A stretch of DNA of 64,000 nucleotides from Candidatus Tectomicrobia bacterium (GCA_016192135.1 JACPUR010000016.1:22651-86650), one strand, 5' to 3'; shown: positions 35,115 through 43,425, numbered from the stretch's first letter. The notes: a model not told the origin generated them from the letters alone. A program made the numbers and translations.

Positions 35115-36269
35115 TTGAGAGTTCTCCACATCATCACCCGGCTCGACCGGGGGGGCTCGGCCGACAACACCCTGCTCTGCTGCATCGGCCAGCGGCGGAG
35201 CGGCCACGAGGTGGTGCTCGCCGCCGGAAGCGGCATGACCGGGGAATCGCCCTTGCTGCCCCGGGCGGAGGCGGAGGGCGTAGCGCTGGTCCGGATCCCG
35301 CCGCTCGTCCGCGCCATTCATCCCGCGAGGGACGCGGGCGCGCTGTGGGCCTGCTACCGCCTGATCCGAGGGGGAAGGTTCGACCTCGTGCACACCCACA
35401 CCTCGAAGGCCGGGATCCTGGGCCGCGCCGCCGCCCGCCTCGCCGGGGGCTGCCGGGTCGTCCACACCCCGCACGGCCACGTCTTCTACGGCTATTTCGG
35501 CCCGTGGAAGACCCGCCTGTTCGTCTGGGCCGAGCGCCTGATGGCCCGCTGGACCGACGCCATCGTCACCCTCACCGACCGGGAGGCCGAGGAGCACCTC
35601 GCCCTGGGCGTGGGGCGCCCCGGCCAGTTCGTCACCATCTTCAGCGGCATCCCCCTCCCCCCGGCTCCTCCCGCCGACCGGGCCGCCCGGCGGAGGGCAC
35701 TGGGCCTTCCCGAGGACGGCCCGCTCGTCGGCTCGGTGGGCCGCCTCGACCCGGTGAAGGGGCACGGGCTCCTCATCCGCGCCTTCGCCCGGCTCCGCGA
35801 CCCCAAGGCGCGGCTCGCCCTCGCCGGGGACGGGGAAAAGCGCGGGGAGTACGAGGCCCTGGCCCGGGAACTGGGAATATCGGAGCGCGTCCATTTCATG
35901 GGCTGGCGCGAGGACGTGGATGATCTGCTCGGGGCGCTCGACCTCTTCGTCTTCCCCTCTCTGAACGAGGGCATGGGCCGGGCGGCGGTCGAGGCCATGG
36001 CGGCGGGGCTCGCGGTGGTGGCCTCCCGCACGGGGGGCCTGCCCGAGGTGGTGAGGGACGGGGAGACGGGCCTGCTCGTCCCGCCCGGCGACGCGGAGGC
36101 CCTCGCCTCGGCCATGGAGCGGCTCCTGGCGCGGCCGGAGGAGCGCCGGGCCATGGGCGAGGCCGGGCGCAGGCTGGCCCGGGACTACGGCGCCGAGCGG
36201 ATGTGCGAGAGGCTGGAGGCTCTCTACGCGAGACTTCTGGCGCCCTCCGCCGCGGGGGCCGCCCGGTGA
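35115..36269 (+). CDS. Family 4 glycosyltransferase
   Basis: A second GT-B transferase, 384 residues from TTG 35115. N-terminal VLHIITRLDRGGSADNTLL, hinge GRLDPVKGHGLLIRAFA, C-terminal FPSLNEGMGRAAVEAMAAG with the E-x7-E pair, then GLLVPPGDAEALASAM. The form VLHIITRLDRGG is common in WcoF/PslF-like and undecaprenyl-linked HexNAc transferases. It overlaps the PHP-domain gene by four bases (GTGA). Confidence 0.9.
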   Translation: MRVLHIITRLDRGGSADNTLLCCIGQRRSGHEVVLAAGSGMTGESPLLPRAEAEGVALVRIPPLVRAIHPARDAGALWACYRLIRGGRFDLVHTHTSKAGILGRAAARLAGGCRVVHTPHGHVFYGYFGPWKTRLFVWAERLMARWTDAIVTLTDREAEEHLALGVGRPGQFVTIFSGIPLPPAPPADRAARRRALGLPEDGPLVGSVGRLDPVKGHGLLIRAFARLRDPKARLALAGDGEKRGEYEALARELGISERVHFMGWREDVDDLLGALDLFVFPSLNEGMGRAAVEAMAAGLAVVASRTGGLPEVVRDGETGLLVPPGDAEALASAMERLLARPEERRAMGEAGRRLARDYGAERMCERLEALYARLLAPSAAGAAR

Positions 36270-37744
36270 GGCTCGCTCTCCTCCTGGCCGCCGCTCTCGT
36301 GCTCCTGCCGCCCGCTGCGCCCGCCCAGCCGGCCCGGCCCGCCCAGCCCCAGGCCCCCGCCTCCCAGCGGCAGAGCGGGCTGACCCCCCACCGGGCCGTC
36401 ATCCACATCCACACCACCTTCAGCACCGGCGAGTTCACCGCCGAGGAGATCGTGGCCAAGGCCAAGGCGGCGGGCATCACGGTCGTCGTCTTCACCGACC
36501 ACGACTACGTCCGCATGGCCTGGGGGCCGCCCCCCTTCCGCCACCTCTTCAGCTACAGCGTGGACTACCGGCCCTCCGTCCTGCGCATCGGGGTGGACGA
36601 GTACTACAACACCATCGAGAAGCTCCAGCGCGAAAACCCGGGGATGGTCCTCATCCCCGGCATCGAGAGCGCGCCCTTTTACTACGTCACGGGCGGCCCC
36701 CTGGCGGGCGATCTCGAGATCCACGACTGGCGCCGGCACATCCTCCTCCTCGGGATGGGCCGCCAGGCGGTGAAGAAGCTGCCCATCCAGAACAACGGCC
36801 TGAGCACCCGCTACTTTTCCGTCCTGCTCCCGGGCTGGCTGATGTACCTGGGGGGCATCTTCCTCTCCCTCGTCCTCCTCATCTTCCCGGGATGGCTCCG
36901 GTGGACGGGCGCCGCGCTCTTGCTCCTCAACGTGATGGGGGCCATCGACGCCCACCCCTTCAAGTCGAGCCCCTTCAGCCCCTACCTGGGCCCGCGCGGC
37001 ATGCGCCCCTACCAGGAGATCATCAACTACACCGAGGAGAACGGGGGGTTCGCCCTCTGGGCCCACCAGGGCTCGCTCCTCGGCCGCGAGAAGACCGGCA
37101 CGGCCGCCATGCGCACCGCGCCCTACACCCAGGTGCTCCACGAGACGGTCAACTTCTGGGGCTTCGACGCCATCTACGAGGACAACTTCAAGGCCAGCCT
37201 GCCCGGCCAGGAGTGGGACCAGTACCTCGTCGGCTACGTCAACGGCCTCAGGCCCAGGCCCATCTGGGGCTACGGCGGGCTCGACTTCCACGCCGAGAGC
37301 GAGCTCGGGGGGCGCAAGCGGCTCACCGACATCCAGAACGTCTTCCTCCTCGAGGAGGCCTCCGAGGACGCCTTCTTCCGCGCCCTGGTGAACGGCCGCT
37401 TCTACGTCTCCCGGGGCTACACCCCGGCCCGCCTCCAGATGAACGCCTTCCAGGTCGCATCGCCCGACGGCAAGGCCGCGGCGACCTACGGCGGGGAGGC
37501 GCAGTTCGGGGGGGCGCCCCGGATCACCTTCGAGGTCGCGGCCCAGGACGGCAGCGCGGTGAGCGTGAAGGCCCAGCTCGTCCGGATGGGGAAGGTGATC
37601 CGCACCTTCGAGGGCAAGACGCCGCTCAAGGTGGACTTCACGGACGGCGACAACTTTCCCTTCAAGCGGTTCTACTACCGCGTCGACGCCCAGGTGGACC
37701 GGAGCAACCACGTCATCACGAACCCCGTTTTCGTCCGGCGCTGA
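36266..37744 (+). CDS. Exported PHP-domain phosphoesterase-like protein with internal membrane helices
   Basis: GTG 36266 overlaps the previous stop as GTGA and gives a signal peptide (RLALLLAAALVLLPPAAPAQ). The PHP domain then shows HIHTTFSTGEFTAEEIV, VVFTDHDY and IPGIES, the first metal-binding set, and later ALWAHQG and GGLDFHAESE. Between these halves are two adjoining membrane helices (about residues 192-231, LMYLGGIFLSLVLLIFPGW and LRWTGAALLLLNVMGAI), an unusual insertion. The C-terminal 130 residues look beta-rich. Family members hydrolyse phosphoesters; in polysaccharide loci PHP proteins may be tyrosine phosphatases for the BY-kinase, but this one is exported, so a glycan or lipid phosphate is more likely. 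Confidence 0.75.
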   Translation: MRLALLLAAALVLLPPAAPAQPARPAQPQAPASQRQSGLTPHRAVIHIHTTFSTGEFTAEEIVAKAKAAGITVVVFTDHDYVRMAWGPPPFRHLFSYSVDYRPSVLRIGVDEYYNTIEKLQRENPGMVLIPGIESAPFYYVTGGPLAGDLEIHDWRRHILLLGMGRQAVKKLPIQNNGLSTRYFSVLLPGWLMYLGGIFLSLVLLIFPGWLRWTGAALLLLNVMGAIDAHPFKSSPFSPYLGPRGMRPYQEIINYTEENGGFALWAHQGSLLGREKTGTAAMRTAPYTQVLHETVNFWGFDAIYEDNFKASLPGQEWDQYLVGYVNGLRPRPIWGYGGLDFHAESELGGRKRLTDIQNVFLLEEASEDAFFRALVNGRFYVSRGYTPARLQMNAFQVASPDGKAAATYGGEAQFGGAPRITFEVAAQDGSAVSVKAQLVRMGKVIRTFEGKTPLKVDFTDGDNFPFKRFYYRVDAQVDRSNHVITNPVFVRR

Positions 37745-37765
37745 ACGCCGGGCCAGGGAGCGGCC

Positions 37766-38380
37766 ATGAACATCCTCGCCATCGGGTCCCATCCGGACGA
37801 CATCGAGTTCGGCTGCGGGGGCGCCCTCGCCCGCTACGCCGAGTCCGGCCACCGGGTGATCATGCTCGTGGTGACAGGCGGGGAGCAGGGGGGCGTCTCG
37901 GCCACCCGCCGGAAGGAGCAGCAGGCCGCGGCGGACATCCTGAAGGCGGCCGAGGCCATCTTCGGGGCCTACGAGGACACGCGGGTGCCCCTCACCCGGG
38001 AGTTCATCTCCTACCTGGAGGACATCCTCCAGAGGACCCGGCCGCACATGATCTTCGTCCACCACGGGGAGGACACCCACCAGGACCACCGCACGGTGCA
38101 CACGGCCATCCTCTCGGCCGCGCGCTACGTCCCCAACCTCCTTTTCTACGAAGGCCCCACGACCATCGACTTTCAGCCCACGATCTACGTGAACATCCAG
38201 GGAACGCTGGACAGGAAGCTGCGCGCCCTCGAGGCCCACGCTTCCCAGGTCCAGAAAACGAACATCCCCAACACCAACATCCTGGAGATGGCCCGGGCGA
38301 CGGCCGTGTTCCGGGGCACCCAGGGCCGCGTCCCCGCCGCCGAGGCTTTCCGCTCGGCCCGCCTCTTCCTCGAGCCCTGA
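37766..38380 (+). CDS. PIG-L/LmbE family N-deacetylase
   Basis: The 204-residue product begins MNILAIGSHPDDIEFGCGG, with the zinc-binding HPDD motif, and has HHGEDTHQDHRTVHTA, supplying the third zinc ligand. These zinc enzymes deacetylate N-acetylglucosamine-like sugars. With the ChbG-like enzyme at 27646 the locus has two unrelated sugar deacetylases. It follows the PHP gene by 21 bases and precedes an aminotransferase. Confidence 0.9.
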   Translation: MNILAIGSHPDDIEFGCGGALARYAESGHRVIMLVVTGGEQGGVSATRRKEQQAAADILKAAEAIFGAYEDTRVPLTREFISYLEDILQRTRPHMIFVHHGEDTHQDHRTVHTAILSAARYVPNLLFYEGPTTIDFQPTIYVNIQGTLDRKLRALEAHASQVQKTNIPNTNILEMARATAVFRGTQGRVPAAEAFRSARLFLEP

Positions 38381-38385
38381 CCGCC

Positions 38386-39450
38386 ATGGCGCCCGCCGCC
38401 ATCCCCCACTCCCGGCCCACGCTGGGCGAGGAGGAGGCCCGCGCCGCCGCCGAGGCGGTGCGCTCGGGGCAGATCGCCCAGGGCCCCCGCACGGCCGCCT
38501 TCGAGGAGGCCGTGGCCCGCTACGCGGGCAGGGCCTGGGGCGCGGCGGTGAGCAGCGGCACGGCGGCCCTCGGGCTCGCGCTCCACGCGATGGGGGTGGG
38601 CGCGGGAGACGAGGTGGTGGTCCCGAGCTACAACTGCCCCGCCCTCGCCCACGCCGTCCGCCACCTGGGCGCCCGGCCCCGCCTGTGCGACGTGGAGCCC
38701 GCCACCGGGAACCCGACCCCCGAGACGGTGGGCGCGGCGGCCCGGGGGGCGCGGGCGATCATCGCCGCCCACCTGTTCGGTTTGGCCGCCGACGCGGCGG
38801 GCATCGCCGCCCTGGGGGTCCCGCTGGTCGAGGATCTCGCCCAGGCGCTCGGAGCCCGCCGCGCGGAAGGCAAGGCGGGAGGATTCGGGAGGCTCGCCAT
38901 CTGCAGCTTCTACGCGACGAAGCCCCTCGCGGCGGGCGAGGGAGGGATGGTGCTGGGGGACGAGGAGGCCCTCCTCGCCCGGATCCGGGACGCGCGGGAC
39001 TACGACGAGCGCGACGACCTCGCCCCGCGCTGGAACTGCAAGCTGACCGACGTCCAGGCGGCGATCGGCCTCGTCCAGCTCTCCCGCTACGAGGGCTTCA
39101 TCGCGCGCCGGAGGGAGATCGCCGCCCGCTACGCCGAGGGGCTCGCCGGGACCCCGCTGGAGCTGCCCGGCGACCCGCCCGGCGGCCGCCACATCTACCA
39201 CCGCTACGTGGTGCGCCTGCCGGAGGAATACGCCCGGCGGGGCGGCCCCGGGGCGGCGGAGGAGGCCCTTCAGGCGAAGGGGATCGGGGCGCGGCGCCCC
39301 ATCTACCGCCCCCTCCACCGCCTCATGGGCGAAGCGGGCTTCCCGGGGGCCGAGGAGGCGTGGGCCCGGCATCTCTCCCTCCCGATCTATCCATCCTTGA
39401 CGGAGGGGGAGATCGAACGGATCATGGGCGCCGTTCGCTCCCTGTTCTGA
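38386..39450 (+). CDS. DegT/DnrJ/EryC1/StrS family sugar aminotransferase
   Basis: A PLP enzyme of 354 residues that makes amino sugars from keto-sugar nucleotides. Signatures: SSGTAALGLALHAMGVGAGDEVVVP, VEDLAQALGA, and the PLP lysine Lys179 in CSFYATKPLAAGEGGMV. WNCKLTDVQAAIGL follows. The start ATG 38386 is 5 bases after the deacetylase stop. No NDP-sugar dehydratase is visible in the window, so its keto substrate may come from genes elsewhere. Confidence 0.92.
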   Translation: MAPAAIPHSRPTLGEEEARAAAEAVRSGQIAQGPRTAAFEEAVARYAGRAWGAAVSSGTAALGLALHAMGVGAGDEVVVPSYNCPALAHAVRHLGARPRLCDVEPATGNPTPETVGAAARGARAIIAAHLFGLAADAAGIAALGVPLVEDLAQALGARRAEGKAGGFGRLAICSFYATKPLAAGEGGMVLGDEEALLARIRDARDYDERDDLAPRWNCKLTDVQAAIGLVQLSRYEGFIARRREIAARYAEGLAGTPLELPGDPPGGRHIYHRYVVRLPEEYARRGGPGAAEEALQAKGIGARRPIYRPLHRLMGEAGFPGAEEAWARHLSLPIYPSLTEGEIERIMGAVRSLF

Positions 39451-39457
39451 GGAGAAG

Positions 39458-40648
39458 ATGGCCACGGCGGACCGCGGCACGACCCCTGCCCAGGAGACCG
39501 GCGGCGGCTTCGCCTTCGCTTATCTCTATGGGGCCGCCTTCATCATCCTGGGCTTCATCCTCATGCCCCAGGTGAGGGGCTGGATGAAGGACCACGGCCA
39601 CCGCTGGGCCTACGTCCCCGCCATCTCCCTGCTCGCCTCGTTCCTGGTCACCCCCATCGTCCGGGCCATCGCCGTCAAGATGGGCGTGGTGGACGTCCCC
39701 GACGCCCGGAAGATCCACGCCTCCCCCACGCCGCTCCTCGGGGGTCTGGCCGTCTTCTTCGGCTTCGCCTTCTCCGTCTTCGTGAACAACCTCTACTCGC
39801 CGGAGATGATGGGCGTGGCCGTGGCCGCCGCGATCCTCCTCATCGTGGGGGCCTGGGACGACATGCGCCGGGTCCGCGCGACCGTGAAGATGGCCGCCCA
39901 GCTCCTCGCCTGCGCCATCGTCGTCTACTCGGGCGTGCGGCTCTCCTTCTTCCCGCCGGGCATCCTGGAGGACACGGTCGAGATATTCCTCACCTTCCTC
40001 TGGCTCATCGGCATCTCGAACGCCCTCAACTTCCTCGACGGCATGGACGGCCTCGCCTCGGGCCTGGGGGCCATCGCCGCGCTCTTCTTCGGCGTCTCGG
40101 CGCTCCAGACCAACCAGCCTTTCGTCATGTTCCTGAGCCTGGGGCTGATGGGCGGGTGCCTGGGCTTCCTGCCCTACAACCTGCGTTCCGGCAAGCCGGC
40201 CGCCATCTTCCTGGGGGACGCCGGGAGCACCTTCATCGGCTTCACCCTGGCCTCCCTCGGCGTCATGGGCACATGGGACGTGAACGACCCCATCAAGGCC
40301 TTCGCGATGCCCATGCTGATCCTGGGGGTGCCGATCTTCGACACGACCTTCATCACCGCCTCCCGCGTCGTCTCGGGCCGGGTCGCCTCGGTGCGCGAGT
40401 GGCTGGAGTACGTGGGCCGGGACCACATCCACCACAAGCTGGTGGACGTGGGGCTCTCGCGGCGCCAGACCGTCTTCTTCATCTTCCTGGTGGCCGCCTC
40501 GCTCGGCATCTCGGCCCTCGTCCTCAGGAACGGCCGCACGGTGGACGCCCTCCTCCTCCTCATCCAGAGCTTCAACATCCTCTTCCTGCTCGTCATCCTG
40601 ATGCAGAAGGGCGCCGACACCCGCCGCCGCAACGGGGACCCTTCCTGA
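39458..40648 (+). CDS. WecA-like undecaprenyl-phosphate sugar-1-phosphate transferase
   Basis: A polyprenyl-phosphate HexNAc-1-phosphate transferase family protein of 396 residues, with about 11 membrane helices. Motifs: HASPTPLLGGLAVFFGF, GAWDDMRRV, ALNFLDGMDGLASG (catalytic Asp pair) and FLGDAGSTFIGF. A HIHH sequence (RDHIHHKLVDVG) is the UDP-sugar recognition part. It starts glycan assembly by loading HexNAc-1-phosphate on undecaprenyl phosphate. An N-terminal extension with one extra helix precedes the usual start. A good ribosome site (GAGGAG) precedes ATG 39458. Last gene of the locus. Confidence 0.92.
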   Translation: MATADRGTTPAQETGGGFAFAYLYGAAFIILGFILMPQVRGWMKDHGHRWAYVPAISLLASFLVTPIVRAIAVKMGVVDVPDARKIHASPTPLLGGLAVFFGFAFSVFVNNLYSPEMMGVAVAAAILLIVGAWDDMRRVRATVKMAAQLLACAIVVYSGVRLSFFPPGILEDTVEIFLTFLWLIGISNALNFLDGMDGLASGLGAIAALFFGVSALQTNQPFVMFLSLGLMGGCLGFLPYNLRSGKPAAIFLGDAGSTFIGFTLASLGVMGTWDVNDPIKAFAMPMLILGVPIFDTTFITASRVVSGRVASVREWLEYVGRDHIHHKLVDVGLSRRQTVFFIFLVAASLGISALVLRNGRTVDALLLLIQSFNILFLLVILMQKGADTRRRNGDPS

Positions 40649-40657
40649 CCCGTCCTG

Positions 40658-40676
40658 GGGAAAAAAATTTTTTCCC
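40658..40676 (+). terminator. Terminator-like hairpin after the WecA-like gene
   Basis: gggaaaaaa and ttttttccc form an almost perfect inverted repeat 10 bases after the stop at 40648. The A-rich arm and following T-run suit a rho-independent terminator that may work in both directions, although the stem is weak in G+C. Confidence 0.5.
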
Positions 40677-40749
40677 TTGAAGCCGGGGAGGGATGCGTAT
40701 CCTCCCTCCGCCCGTCCAGTTCCGGGAGGCTCCCCTTCGGGCAGCGCCG

Positions 40750-40812
40750 TTTTTTTTGCCTCGTATATAGGTGAAGATTGGTGAAAAACAGGGAAAGACG
40801 GGACTTTTTTAA
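40750..40812. repeat. Tandem repeat unit A (most divergent)
   Basis: The unit runs ttttttgcctcgtatatagg through gggacttttttaaaa. It shares with units B and C the T-run plus gcct, a central tg(a)a(t)at motif, caggaaa-like sequence, acggg and a closing T-run. It starts 121 bases before unit B. Confidence 0.6.
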
Positions 40813-40870
40813 AAGGAAGCGGGGGGTGCTTCCCCCGCCCGCCCCGGCGGGATTCAGGCCCGCCCGATGA

Positions 40871-40930
40871 AATTTTTTGGCTAGAATATCGGTGAATATC
40901 GTAGACAGCCCAGGAAAGACGGGCTTTTTA
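40871..40930. repeat. Tandem repeat unit B
   Basis: The unit runs aattttttggctagaatatc to acgggcttttta. The core gaatatcgg-tgaatatcgta with gacagcccaggaaa is nearly the same as in unit C. Both are followed by about 60 unrelated GC-rich bases. Step to unit C is 123 bases. Confidence 0.65.
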
Positions 40931-40992
40931 CGCCGAAACTCCCGACCCTGCGAACCCTTTGTCCCTCCGTCCGCGTCCGCCCCCGTCCCGAG

Positions 40993-41052
40993 AAATTTTT
41001 TGCCTGGAATATCGTGAAATATCGTAGACAGTCCAGGAAAACGGGGCTTTCT
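40993..41052. repeat. Tandem repeat unit C
   Basis: The unit runs gaaattttttgcctggaat to acggggctttctt. Shared with unit B: atatcg-tgaa-atatcgta, gacag-ccaggaaa and acgggg. In the minus direction units B and C both read FPGLSTIF in the same frame, but with no start site or known domain, so they are more likely non-coding. Confidence 0.65.
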
Positions 41053-41450
41053 TAGTGAAATTCCTCTCAGGTCCGAAATGCCCTTCCATCCCCGGCATCT
41101 CCCCGGCCGGAAACCGGGCGGGCGAGGCCGGCTCTCCTTGAAGATAGGCCGGGAGAGGGAAACCTCCGCTACCGCAATTTCGTCCAATTTCGCGCACGTT
41201 CATGCTTGGTCCTCAGGGGGAGCAGATTTTCAAACTTCAAAGTGGGGGACGAGGGAGGCCCGGGTATTGGAGTTCCCCCCATGTTCCCTCCCCCCTGCCA
41301 CCTCCGCCTACGCGGGCCTCAGCCCTCTCGCCTTCGAGAAGCTCGCTTCGGCGGACGAAGGCCCGGAGGGAGGGGGAGAGGCCAGGGCGTGGACGGGGGT
41401 GGTGAATTTCCCTCCCCCTCCGGGGAGAACCCAAGAACCGGTGGAGTAAA

Positions 41451-41492
41451 GTGTCACCCATGTCCCAGGTCTGATGTGTTACCCATGTACCC
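41451..41492. repeat. Short direct repeat pair (gtgtcacccatgtccc / gtgttacccatgtaccc)
   Basis: Two 16-17 base copies with two differences lie 25 bases apart in the gene-free region, followed by ggttgcacag. Paired sequences of this look often mark ends of integrase-type insertion elements, but no transposase is present and no target duplication was seen, so this can only be a remnant. Confidence 0.35.
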
Positions 41493-41631
41493 GGTTGCAC
41501 AGAGGGGGAAGCGCCGAGCGCTCCCCCCTGAGGGAAGACGAATCTTGTAATAGCCCCTCGTCCTAGCCTCAGCCAGAGGGCGACCAGGAGATTCGCCCCT
41601 ACGGATACGACCTTCCCCCGCAAGTGTAGGC

Positions 41632-42306
41632 CTACAGCCGGGGATAGCGCCCGCGCCAGATCTCGTACAGGGGCGCCCAGTACATGGAGAAGGTGAAGAT
41701 CCAGGCGAACTCCTCGATGGGGATGCCCTCGATGGCGAACCCCGAGAAGTTCACGAGCTGGTAGCTCGCCCGGAGCGAGGGGAAGGCCCTCCAGAAGACG
41801 TAGTAGATGGCCCCGTAGATGAGGGTGGCGGCGAGGCCCGAGAAGAGAATGGGCCGCACCGCGTCCCATCCCAGGAAGCCGAGGAGGACGATCGTCCCCA
41901 GCAGCATGGCCCCCCCGGGGAACCAGGCGAAGTTGACGGGCACCTCCGTCCCGCCCGGCAGGTAGAGGGCGAGGAACAGCGCGGGCGCCGCGAGGGTCCA
42001 GGCGGGGTGGACCCGCCGCAGGAGGAAGAGGCCCTTCCCCGCCACGGCCTGGTAGGAGCAGGCGCAGAAGCCCCCCAGCACGCCGCAGAAGAGCAGGCTC
42101 TCGAGGAAGAGCTCATTGCCCAGGGGGATGGCCTTGAACTTGGGAATCCAGTAGGACGGGATGAAGAGGGGCTCGGTGAACCCGAGGAAGAAGGAAACCC
42201 CGCTGGAGAAGAGGAGCTTCCGGCGCAGGTCCTTCCGGAGATGGAAGTAAGCGGCCCATACCGCGCCGAAGGCGAGGGCCAGCCACAGGTAAACGTAGTC
42301 CCGCAT
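41632..42306 (-). CDS. Lycopene-cyclase-domain-like membrane protein
   Basis: The 224-residue product has about seven membrane helices. The stretch GFAIEGIPIEEFAWIFTF carries the P-x-EE motif seen in the CrtYc/CrtYd heterodimeric lycopene beta-cyclases and related domains. The N-terminal half (LFSSGVSFFLGFTEPLFIP) may hold a degenerate second copy. No carotenoid genes are nearby, so carotenoid cyclisation is only a family-level suggestion. It starts at ATG 42306, 8 bases after the phosphatase gene. Confidence 0.65.
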   Translation of the reverse strand: MRDYVYLWLALAFGAVWAAYFHLRKDLRRKLLFSSGVSFFLGFTEPLFIPSYWIPKFKAIPLGNELFLESLLFCGVLGGFCACSYQAVAGKGLFLLRRVHPAWTLAAPALFLALYLPGGTEVPVNFAWFPGGAMLLGTIVLLGFLGWDAVRPILFSGLAATLIYGAIYYVFWRAFPSLRASYQLVNFSGFAIEGIPIEEFAWIFTFSMYWAPLYEIWRGRYPRL

Positions 42307-42314
42307 CCGATTCC

Positions 42315-43016
42315 TCAGCCGTTCACGAGGCGGACGAGGGGCCTCTCCCCGTGGTACTCGATGATGTTGAGGGCGGCGAAGTCCTGCTCGATGCGGAAGA
42401 AGTTCTCGAGGGGGACGCCGAGCGCGTCGCACAAAATCACCCGGTTCACCCCGGCGTGCGCCATCACCATGATGTTCTTTCCCGCCATCTTCTCGCGGAG
42501 GCGCCGCAGCGCCCGGCGCACCCTGAGGGCGAGGTCCTGCAGGGACTCCCCGCCCGGCGGCCGGGAGCGCACGAAATCGGCGTAGTGGGCCCTGAGGCGC
42601 TCGGGCTCCTTCGCGCTCAGGGAGGCGTAGGTTTCCCCCTCCCATTTCCCCAGGTCCAGCTCGGAGAGCCCCTCCACCACCTCGCCCTCCCCCGGGGGCT
42701 CCAGGCCGAGCTCCTCCCGCAGGAGGAGCGAGCTGCGGCGGGCCCGGCGCAGCGGGCTCGTGAAGCAGCGGATCTCCCCGCCGCCGTCCAGCCAGGGCGC
42801 GAGGCGCGCGCCGGCCTCCCGCATCTGCGCCTCCCCGCGCGGGGAAAGCTCCACGTCGGTCCGCCCGAAGAAGCGGCCCTGCTCGGAGCCCACCCCCGCG
42901 CCGTGCCGCACGAGGAGGAGCCGGATCGGGTGGGAAGCCTTTCCCGGCATGGAGACCGACGGATCGCTCCGGTCCGCCGTCACCGGCTCGGGAAGCTGCG
43001 AAACGGGATTCTCCAT
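42315..43016 (-). CDS. Histidine phosphatase family protein (phosphoglycerate mutase-like)
   Basis: The catalytic start LLLVRHGAGVGSEQGRFFG contains the phosphorylated His of the RHG motif. The second conserved His is in MVMAHAGVNRVILCD. FTSPLRRARRSSLL supplies the phosphate-binding Arg, and ELDLGKWEGETYASL completes the family pattern. At 233 residues, with an extended first 30, it resembles CobC-like or broad-specificity phosphatases. The exact substrate cannot be told. Confidence 0.88.
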   Translation of the reverse strand: MENPVSQLPEPVTADRSDPSVSMPGKASHPIRLLLVRHGAGVGSEQGRFFGRTDVELSPRGEAQMREAGARLAPWLDGGGEIRCFTSPLRRARRSSLLLREELGLEPPGEGEVVEGLSELDLGKWEGETYASLSAKEPERLRAHYADFVRSRPPGGESLQDLALRVRRALRRLREKMAGKNIMVMAHAGVNRVILCDALGVPLENFFRIEQDFAALNIIEYHGERPLVRLVNG

Positions 43017-43026
43017 AAAGAGGGCC

Positions 43027-43425
43027 TCATTCCTTGACCGCGACCGAGATGTCGCGGATGCCCGCCGAAAAGCTGCTGCCCATGATCTGGACCACGAAGC
43101 CGTAGTCGAGGCGCTTGTCCGCCTTGATGGTGAGGGTGTGCCGGCCGGGCTTCGCCGCCGCCTCCTTCAGGCGGCGCTCGAGGGCCGGGAGGGAGAGCGG
43201 CTGGCCGTTCAGGCGGATGTCCTTCTCCACCCCGACCTCGACGAGGAAGTCCTGCTTCTGCTGGGCCTGGGCGCTCTGCTTCGACTCGGGCAGCTCGATG
43301 TCGAGCCGCCGCGTGAAGTCCACGAACGAGGTGGAAACCATGAAGAAGATGAGGAGGAGGAAGACGAGGTCCGTCATCGAGATGAGCTGGAGGCTGTAGT
43401 CCTCCTCCTGCTTCTGGAAGCGCAT
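43027..43425 (-). CDS. ExbD/TolR-type proton channel component
   Basis: The 132-residue product has a short cytoplasmic N-terminus, one membrane helix MTDLVFLLLIFFMVSTSF with the proton-carrying Asp, and a periplasmic domain ending KADKRLDYGFVVQIMGSS. It works with the ExbB-like protein of the next gene to use proton motive force for an outer-membrane task. The stop of exbB and the start of this gene touch (43426/43425). No TonB or TolA is nearby, so ExbD and TolR roles cannot be separated. Confidence 0.9.
   Translation of the reverse strand: MRFQKQEEDYSLQLISMTDLVFLLLIFFMVSTSFVDFTRRLDIELPESKQSAQAQQKQDFLVEVGVEKDIRLNGQPLSLPALERRLKEAAAKPGRHTLTIKADKRLDYGFVVQIMGSSFSAGIRDISVAVKE

Larger units (their letters stand above)
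40649..41631. other. Gene-free region with tandem repeats and remnant-like sequence
   Basis: Nearly 1 kb separates the WecA-like gene from the next gene, which converges on it. It holds an AT hairpin, three copies of an imperfect repeat of about 60 nt at steps of 121-123, GC-rich low-complexity sequence at 41240-41400, and a pair of short direct repeats at 41451-41492. Reading frames across it encode only repeat translations without known domains. Confidence 0.6.

Noticed and set aside
40750-41052. CRISPR array
   Set aside because: Only three units, the repeats are imperfect and about 60 nt, spacers about 60 nt, and no cas gene is present.
40174-41187. A protein with repeated FPGLSTIF segments on the minus strand
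   Set aside because: The frame runs into the antisense of the WecA-like gene, has no start site, and the repeat step is not always a multiple of three. The repeats are better read as non-coding.
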